A DNA stretch of 12,739 nt from Tubulinosema ratisbonensis (Eukaryota > Microsporidia > Tubulinosematidae), in assembly GCA_004000155.1 (NCBI GenBank), contig RCSS01000049.1, positions 4,352 to 17,090 on the forward strand, written 5' to 3'. The notes under the pieces were generated by a model. It was not told where the DNA came from. It was given only the letters and a program-made list of their open reading frames with translations, and made no database searches. Shown here piece after piece: positions 7,376-12,739 of this stretch. How positions within the stretch are numbered: the first letter of the stretch is position 1; each line of letters opens with the position of its first letter. Made by a program: the position numbers and the translations under genes.

Positions 7376-7839
7376 TTTGTTTATGCAAATTTATATTTTA
7401 AATAAGATTTACCTTGAAATAAAATAAAATTATAAAAAATAATTTTAATAAACATTATGAAGAAATAAAATAAAATTATAGAAAATAATCAAAAAAAAAT
7501 AGTATAATATTAAAAATAATAAAAAATATAATAATAATTTAAAATCAGTAAAAAATAATGTAAGTAATACTACAAAAATAATTTAAAAAATGATAAATAA
7601 ATAATTAAAAAAATGATAAATAAATAATTAAAAAATAAAATAATTTAAAAAAAACAATTTTTTACTCAAAAAAAAATTAAAATAATTAAAAAATAATTTA
7701 AAAAATGATAAATAAATAGTTTAAATAAACAAATAAAAATAATCTAAAAATAAAATAATTTAAAAAAAAAACAATTTTTTACTCAAAACAAAAATTAAAA
7801 TAAATAAAAAATAATTTATAAAAATGAAAAATATAATTT
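7376..7839. repeat. Low-complexity spacer with duplicated blocks
   Basis: This 460-base spacer between casein kinase and UBA1 is almost pure A/T and built of repeats. A 27-base block at 7416-7442 recurs at 7462-7488 with one difference. TGATAAATAAATA occurs at 7591, 7614 and, in near-identical form, 7706. A larger imperfect direct duplication of about 115 bases runs 7578-7692 and 7693-7809, both halves containing CAATTTTTTACTCAAA (7655-7670 and 7772-7787). It must include the UBA1 upstream region. No gene was seen. Confidence 0.75.
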
Positions 7840-8793
7840 TTAATTTTGTAGTGCTAAATTCAAATCTTTAATATAATTCCAATCATACAATCCATCATCT
7901 ATCAAATTTTCTTTAAGAAAAACTCTCTTCATTGCTGTTTTTATGTACAAATAAGAAGGTAATTCATCAAAATTTAGATTTCTTATATAATAAAGCAATT
8001 TAGAGAATACAGGGTGTATTCCCTCACATATTTGGTTTATTGGCATTGTTTCTTTTATTTTTCTAATTTTAGCAAATTTTTCTTGTTTATTTGCACCAGG
8101 CACACCCTGCCAAGGCAATTTTCCTTTTGAAAAATAAATCAAACAATAAACCATACTCTCTAAGTCATCTCTTCTGCTTTGTTCTAAACCTAAGTGACAA
8201 TTTAGTGATGCATATCTGGCTGTACCAGTAAGTGATTTACCTGAGCAACAGGGTATGTGCCAAAAGGTGTCTGGGTTACGGTATAACTTAGCTAAACCAA
8301 AATCAACCACAAACATTCTAGTATATCTCTGTGTACCATCATCAAATACAAAGTTTTCTGGTTTAATATCTCTGTGTATCAATCCTTTAGAGTGAATATA
8401 TTCTATTATGTCTACCATATTCTCTCCTAGTTTTAACACTGTCTTTAAAGAGAATCTGTTACTACAAATCTTAAAAAGAGTCTCTAAAGAAGGACCTAGC
8501 AGATCTAAAATAAGACCATTGGCTCCTTGTTTCTCAAATACCATCGTACCATAACCATAAATATTAGGAATAAATGGTTTATTGTCTTTCTTAAATTCCT
8601 TGTACACTTTATACTCATTTCTAAGCTGTTTTTGGTCCATTTTTCTTTCTATTTTAATGGCTACTTTTCTGCCTGTCTCTTTCTCTACTGCACTGTGTAT
8701 TTCTCCAAATGCTCCACTTGCTATCTTTTTTACTATTACATAATTTTTACTGCTTTTCTTTTCCATTTTGTTGGGGCTATCTTCAAAACTCAT
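7840..8793 (-). CDS. Casein kinase 1 family serine/threonine protein kinase
   Basis: This 317-residue protein is a single CK1-type kinase domain. The glycine loop is IASGAFGEIH (24-33), with ATP-anchoring Lys47 in VAIK. The catalytic loop HRDIKPENF spans 140-148 and DFGLAK 164-169. The CK1 hallmark SLTGTARYAS (187-196) is followed by HLGLEQSRRDD (200-210). The segment GKLPWQG occurs at 224-230. The usual APE motif is absent, as in all CK1. The first glycine of the glycine loop (GSGSFG in most CK1) is alanine here, Ala25, which is tolerated in many kinases. The short C terminus ends ALQN, without the terminal Cys-Cys of the membrane-bound yeast YCK group, so it is closer to the HRR25/CK1-delta group. 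It may act in vesicle traffic or DNA repair. The ATG is preceded by CCCT on the minus strand. Confidence 0.96.
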   Translation of the reverse strand: MSFEDSPNKMEKKSSKNYVIVKKIASGAFGEIHSAVEKETGRKVAIKIERKMDQKQLRNEYKVYKEFKKDNKPFIPNIYGYGTMVFEKQGANGLILDLLGPSLETLFKICSNRFSLKTVLKLGENMVDIIEYIHSKGLIHRDIKPENFVFDDGTQRYTRMFVVDFGLAKLYRNPDTFWHIPCCSGKSLTGTARYASLNCHLGLEQSRRDDLESMVYCLIYFSKGKLPWQGVPGANKQEKFAKIRKIKETMPINQICEGIHPVFSKLLYYIRNLNFDELPSYLYIKTAMKRVFLKENLIDDGLYDWNYIKDLNLALQN

Positions 8794-8794
8794 A

Positions 8795-8797
8795 GGG
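8795..8797 (-). promoter_or_regulatory. CCC-type start-proximal signal of casein kinase 1
   Basis: The minus strand reads ATA-CCC-T-ATG, the same C-triplet arrangement found before UBA1. It supports the start at 8793. Confidence 0.7.
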
Positions 8798-8799
8798 TA

Positions 8800-9510
8800 T
8801 TTTTCTATTTTTTGTTTCAGAATTTTTTAAATGTTACTTTGTAAAAAAATTATTTAAATTTCTAAGAACAGAAATAAATTTTTAAAAATAAAATAATATT
8901 TTGATTGGTTAATTTTAAACTGAAATTTCCTTTATTGACTTATAAATTTAATTGGTAATTGATTTACTTTTGTAAGGTATTATTTAAAAAGTAAATTGAA
9001 TTAGAAATTTTTAAATTTAAATCATAAAAAATCATTTTCCAGGCTTAAAAAATTGTTTTTAAAAAAAATAATTGAAATAAAAAAATATTTTTTTATAAAT
9101 TTAAATTTCGCAAAATTTTTATGGGTTTAATAAATCATTTTTGATTTATTAATCCATTAATAGAAATAAAAAATTAGGATTTTGATTTTACTATGAGATT
9201 TACTTTAATGAATGTAAAATTATTATAGAATATTTTTAATAAACATTTTTAAACTAAGAAATTCTTGAAAAATAACCTTAATATTAATTCATATTTAATT
9301 TAATCATAATAATTAAAATCAATTATTAAGTTTTTTAAAAGTTGTAAATTTTACAAATTAAATATAAATTTTTTTTGAAAAATTTTTAAACTTTTAATAG
9401 AATTGTTTAAAAATATTTCTTTTTCTAAGTTTTCTATTGCTAAATTAAAATAAACAAATATAAAACAAGCATTTTTATGTGGTTAATAAAATATTATTTT
9501 GGTTATTTTT
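8800..9510. other. Gene-free AT-rich stretch upstream of casein kinase 1
   Basis: No open frame, RNA gene or repeat could be supported. Mixed A/T runs only. Confidence 0.5.
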
Positions 9511-9514
9511 ATTC

Positions 9515-9690
9515 TTAGTCGTAACAAAAAGTTTTTTGGGCACTTTGTTGTGTCTTAAAATGGTAAAGGACAGTGTTTTGTGTACTGCTCATGCGCTCGC
9601 ATTAAAGAAAATTATTGTGTAAACCTTTGTCTTTAAGCGGTTTATTTAAGGTTGTTCTGCTTTGTCTGTCTGTTGTGTTTTCCTTCTTCA
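9515..9690. other. Compositional island, G/T-skewed on the plus strand, unassigned
   Basis: The island is visibly richer in G+C than the kilobase on either side and is G/T-rich on the plus strand. It contains short complementary segments: ATGC/GCAT at 9591-9602, CAGT/ACTG around 9571-9587, AAACC/GGTTT at 9620-9642. A 52-codon frame (9464-9622) ends MVKDSVLCTAHALALKK and the rest, but it is short and no family was recognised. It could be a structured RNA gene, a fragment of a mobile element, or a relic gene. Position and composition are observed; function is unknown. Confidence 0.4.
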
Positions 9691-10741
9691 ACTTCATATA
9701 ATTAATTATTTTTTTGATAAACATTTTTTAATTTATTTGACAAGAACTATAAGTTATATGAATATTTTTAGATTTCTGAATATAAATAAGTATAAATTTA
9801 GATATTTTTTAAAAATATATCAAAGTTTTTAATAAAGATGAAAAATTAAACTAAATTTATTTTTTATTATTATTTTTTAGCTGTAATTAATTCTTTCTAA
9901 ATTTTGCTATTCTTTGACTCTTTGCTGAGAGATTTAGAATATTTTAAAAAAAATACACAAAGTTTAGTCGAGACTTTTAATCACGTGACTAAAGATTTGT
10001 CCTGTGTTTATTTGTTCATGTTTAAGTTTTGAAAATGATAGCATATCAGTCATATATTTGATCTTATTTTAATTTAGATTTATGATTACAGTAGTATTTA
10101 AATCAAAAAAACACAACAGAAAATTTAAATATTTTATTTTAAGATAGTTTCTAATATAAAATCTATAAAAAAGTAATAATCCTGTAGATTATTGTAAATT
10201 TAAGGTTTATTCTGCTAAACAATAACCTTATCTTTTAAATTTAATCAAGCTATATTTTATAGAAATTAATACTATCTCAAGTATTAATTTAGTATAAGAT
10301 AGAAGATATTCTTTAGGATGCTTAAAGATATATTTTTAGATAAAACAATATGATACAGATTTTTTATTAAAATTATATCTCACAACAATTTTCATCCTGT
10401 GGTTATATTTTGTTTATTTGGATTATTTATTTAAAATTTTTGGAGCAATTTTTTTCTATTATTGTAATGAAAAGAGTTAAAATATTACCCTAATAAATTC
10501 AAGGCTACAAAATTGTATTATTAATGCAGATATTTAGGTAAATTTAATGAATATGATTTAAATTTGAATAGAATATTACGTATATATTCATGAGTGTATT
10601 AGAATAATTAAAATTAGTTGTATATTTTACTTTTTACAAAGTGTTTCAACATTTAAATAAAATCTTCATATCGTATTACAATATCATCCCAGTTTTACCG
10701 AAATATTATTTATTTAATATCAAAAAATCAAAAACAATTTA
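9691..10741. other. Gene-free AT-rich stretch with one strong hairpin
   Basis: No gene was seen. The clearest structure is TTTAGTC (9963-9969) with GACTAAA (9987-9993), a perfect 7-bp stem around a 17-base loop ending in CACGT. A weaker AAGGTT/AACCTT pair occurs near 10202-10229. Confidence 0.4.
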
Positions 10742-11350
10742 TTAAATAATTTGTTGATTGAATTCTTTAGTAAAACTTAGTTGCTGGTCGCTCATGTATT
10801 TGTCAAGATTGAACAAAATTTCTCCTTCTTTTAAATACACCAAGTATTTACCTTTTTCTTTATCAAAAAAATCAGGTTTATTTTCTAGAATTATCTCAAG
10901 CAAAAACTGATTGATATTCTCAGATTTATGTTTAATCCATTTATTCGGTAAAGATTCTAACAAAGGAACGTCAAAGAAATCTATTGTATTTTCACCATAG
11001 AACATTTTATTTGTTTCAAAAGAAGCATCACTAAATTGATTTTCACCTAATTTAAACTTTTCAAGGAAGAAATCGTCAAAAACAAACAATTTTAAATATA
11101 ATTGATTTTTTATATCTACATAATTTAAAAAAGTCTTTAGGAGTAAATTTGCGATAAACATGCTATTCTCATCAAAATCAAGCAAAAAACAGCAATTTAA
11201 ATAAATAAAAATTCTTGAACTAAATATAAACTTTCTTATCAAACTTGATTTTTTTAAATATAACAATCTTTTTCTTGATGAAGCATAGGTCTCTTTGTTG
11301 ATTTCTGTTCTATAAATCTCAAATATGAAATTATATTTTAACATTGGCAT
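10742..11350 (-). CDS. Unrecognised 202-residue protein
   Basis: The 203-codon open frame is very unlikely by chance in DNA with roughly one stop per eleven random codons, so I treat it as a gene. No family is recognised. The product is rich in Phe, Leu, Lys and Asn. It has a basic segment SSRKRLLYLKKSSLIRK (24-40), a hydrophobic stretch about 41-58 (FIFSSRIFIYLNCCFLLDF), and an acidic C-terminal half. The hydrophobic stretch could be a membrane segment or a buried helix. Two ATGs lie close together, Met1 and Met3; the second is preceded by GCCA and may be the real start. A decayed transposase fragment on the opposite strand begins within a few bases of this start, so the 5' end or promoter may have been rebuilt or lost. 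Expression cannot be judged. Confidence 0.6.
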   Translation of the reverse strand: MPMLKYNFIFEIYRTEINKETYASSRKRLLYLKKSSLIRKFIFSSRIFIYLNCCFLLDFDENSMFIANLLLKTFLNYVDIKNQLYLKLFVFDDFFLEKFKLGENQFSDASFETNKMFYGENTIDFFDVPLLESLPNKWIKHKSENINQFLLEIILENKPDFFDKEKGKYLVYLKEGEILFNLDKYMSDQQLSFTKEFNQQII

Positions 11351-11352
11351 TG

Positions 11353-11800
11353 AAAAACGTTAAAAAAGAAGCTATAATCAACTGCTGGAAACATACTGGA
11401 ATTATAAGTCATAAGAAACTATGAAGCTATAAAATATTTAATCAGACGAAATCAAAAATTTAAATGATTTAATTGAAAAAATTGCGAGTTTGATGAAAAA
11501 ATATCAGCTGAGAAGTATATCAAACTTGAGATCGATGGTCATTTTCATGGAACATTAGAAAATAATGAACTATTAGATTTTGGCTCTCATAATGATGAAA
11601 ATGGTACTTTATTAGAAAAAAAGTCATCTATAGAGCATGAAAATTATAAGTTTGTCACTTTTGAAGAAGCAAAGATTTCCTTTACAATTTTACAAGATTA
11701 TATTTTACAAAGTAATGAAGACTCGATCTATCTTGATATGCTGTACTCTATAAAAGAAAAGCTCATAAATGATTCTAAAAAAATCGTCATCCAAGTTTAG
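11353..11800 (+). pseudogene. pogo/Tigger-type transposase, C-terminal remnant
   Basis: Three successive frames carry adjoining pieces of the C-terminal region of a Tc1/mariner-superfamily pogo (Tigger/Jerky) transposase. The first is KNVKKEAIINCWKHTGII (from 11353), matching the family's I-x-N-C-W-x-H/K-T/A-G-I motif. It ends at a TGA at 11422. The second is SDEIKNLNDLIEKIASL (11442-11492), in another frame. The third runs from 11477 to a TAG at 11798-11800: FDEKISAEKYIKLEID, then an acidic linker, FVTFEEAKISFTILQDYI and a final helix. At least two frameshifts and one stop separate them, so the gene is dead. The DNA-binding N terminus and the catalytic D-D-D core are absent. The preceding sequence is the start of the opposite-strand gene at 10742-11350. 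Confidence 0.8.
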
Positions 11801-11858
11801 ACCGAATTTGAATAGAGAAAATAAAAATCGAAATCAATTAATTTTAAATATTCTATAT

Positions 11859-11924
11859 AAGATCACCCTCTACATAAGGCCAGTTTTTAAAAAACAATCA
11901 TGGCCTTATATGGAGGTTGCACTG
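11859..11924. repeat. Palindromic terminal-repeat pair (66 bp, MITE-like)
   Basis: The segment at 11859-11882 (ending ACATAAGGCCA) and the inverted right end at 11901-11924 match at about 18 of 24 positions, with a perfect 9-bp core ATAAGGCCA/TGGCCTTAT at 11874-11882 and 11901-11909. TA dinucleotides lie at both outer edges. It may be the subterminal palindrome of the pogo end or a minimal non-autonomous copy. Confidence 0.65.
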
Positions 11925-11926
11925 TA

Positions 11927-12372
11927 TTGAAATCAATATTATTACGATATATATCTTGGATGAGGAGTCAATAATTTAAACTTTTTTATGAAAATATGAG
12001 AGTAGATTTAAGCAAAGCATTTAACAATGGTAATTTTTAGATAAATTAGTGGTTACAATAGATAATTTTTTCTTCAAAACTTTAGTTTTTAGTAATAATA
12101 TATTGATTTAGCTAAATTTATATATTAAAAATTTAAGCTATTTATTTGAAAAATTAATTCATTAATTTTTTATTAATTTTGTATGAAATTCTAACCAATG
12201 CAATGAATAATTTTTCTTCTAATCAGTGAATAAATTCTTTATGCATTTTTGAACAAACTTCTAAGAATTTATAAAGAAATTTACGAATAAAGAAAAGTTA
12301 AAAATAAAAGATATCCTCAAAAATAAATTGTAACAAAAATTAAATAAAAATTTTAAAAAGGATACTTTATTT
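11927..12372. other. Gene-free AT-rich stretch
   Basis: No coding frame or RNA gene was seen between the transposon end and the stop codon of the right-edge gene. Confidence 0.5.
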
Positions 12373-12739
12373 TCATTTTAAAGGCTTGATAATTAAATCC
12401 AAATCTTTGAGAATTCCATCCAATAAATTTCTATACTCTTTTATCTGCTCCATCAACAATTGTTCCAATTTAATTCTTTCTTCATTAAAATAATCTTCCT
12501 TATTCATTTTATACCTCCAATTTATATTAATAACTTTGTAATAATGATTAATATCTTTATAAGTTCGCTTTAATAACAAACACATTTTATCAAAATTTAC
12601 TAAAATTTCATTTAAATTATTTGAAAAAAACATCACTCGTGTTTTTTAAAGGAAAAATCTCTGATTTTGATTTCTTAAGTTTATAAATCGTATTTTCTAA
12701 TGTCTTTAAAGCTTTTTTTAAATTTTTAGAACTGAATTT
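12373..12739 (-). CDS. C-terminal part of an unidentified helical protein, frameshifted, runs off the right edge
   Basis: Two overlapping minus-strand frames read as one protein. The first is open from the window edge (KFSSKNLKKALKTLENT, then YKLKKSKSEIFPLKNTSDV) and stops at 12617-12619. The second continues as FSNNLNEILVNFDKMCLL and ends EYRNLLDGILKDLDLIIKPLK at a TGA at 12373-12375. The switch falls at a run of seven A (plus strand 12624-12630); one base fewer would join the frames. A sequencing error is likely, though a real frameshift cannot be excluded. The sequence is rich in K, E, L and N with heptad-like leucine spacing at the end, suggesting helices or coiled coil. The family is not recognised. 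The second frame alone has only a GTG, not an ATG, at 12634-12636. An internal ATG at about 12506, preceded by GGAGGTATAAA, would give only 44 residues and is less likely. Confidence 0.55.

Larger units (their letters stand above)
11353..11924 (+). mobile_element. 3' half of a pogo/Tigger-like DNA transposon
   Basis: The transposase remnant is followed 59-124 bases later by sequence that reads, inward from the right end, CAGTGCAACCTCCATATAAGG and on, then a flanking TA at 11925-11926. A CAGT-initiated terminal repeat with an AACCTC core and a TA target is typical of pogo-family elements. No left terminal repeat was found in the window, so the element has lost its 5' half. This is a DNA transposon, independent of the SINE-like repeats at 1.5-3.5 kb. 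Confidence 0.72.

Noticed and set aside
9519..9529. GTCGTAACAA-like match to the conserved 3' region of small-subunit rRNA
   Set aside because: The match stops after about 11 bases and no other rRNA sequence follows on either side.
9464..9622. 52-codon plus-strand frame ending in a CTAHALALKK-containing tail
   Set aside because: It is short, has a late ATG and no recognised family. It is kept only as part of the unexplained island.
9668..10120. 13-base inverted match TCTGTTGTGTTTT / AAAACACAACAGA
   Set aside because: Matches of this length are expected by chance in a 12.7-kb AT-rich sequence and nothing flanking them extends.
10272..10300. CTATCTCAAG resembling a block of the SINE-like repeat
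   Set aside because: Only about ten bases match and neighbouring blocks of the repeat are missing.
12503..12525. GGAGG seven bases before an ATG, like a bacterial ribosome binding site
   Set aside because: The window is eukaryotic and the ATG is internal to a longer open frame. It is more likely coding sequence.

Overview
The window looks like microsporidian nuclear DNA. It is extremely A+T-rich, with short intronless genes and trimmed versions of core eukaryotic proteins: a 386-residue proteasome lid subunit RPN5, a 924-residue ubiquitin-activating enzyme UBA1 and a 317-residue casein kinase 1. Three of the recognised genes carry a C-rich triplet or near-triplet 1-2 bases before the ATG, the start-proximal CCC-like signal known from microsporidia such as Nosema/Vairimorpha. 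The genus cannot be fixed from the sequence alone. Scattered N bases, some inside codons, and a probable homopolymer frameshift point to a draft assembly.

Layout: every recognised gene lies on the minus strand. From low to high coordinates these are RPN5 (15-1175), a 2.37-kb gene-free interval, an unrecognised 285-residue protein (3548-4405) with a 13-copy hexanucleotide microsatellite just upstream, UBA1 (4595-7369), a low-complexity spacer with duplicated blocks (7376-7839), casein kinase 1 (7840-8793), a 1.95-kb gene-free interval holding one base-compositional island (about 9515-9690), an unrecognised 202-residue protein (10742-11350), the decayed 3' half of a pogo/Tigger-type DNA transposon on the plus strand (11353-11924), and the C-terminal part of an unidentified gene that runs off the right edge (12373-12739). 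UBA1 and RPN5 act in the same ubiquitin-proteasome pathway. Nothing shows that they are co-transcribed, because 3.4 kb and another gene separate them.

The most interesting content is in the 1.2-3.5 kb interval. It contains at least three, probably four, related copies of a roughly 190-base repeat on both strands (about 1504-1700 plus, about 1976-2190 minus, 2370-2560 minus, 3467-3495 plus). The copies end in A-rich tails. The shortest is 5'-truncated to 18 bases plus an A tail and sits between perfect 11-bp direct repeats; the best-preserved copy also has a probable 13/14-bp target-site duplication. This is the signature of a SINE-like retroposon family. The second mobile signal is the pogo/Tigger remnant, whose right end forms a near-perfect 66-base palindrome resembling a minimal MITE.
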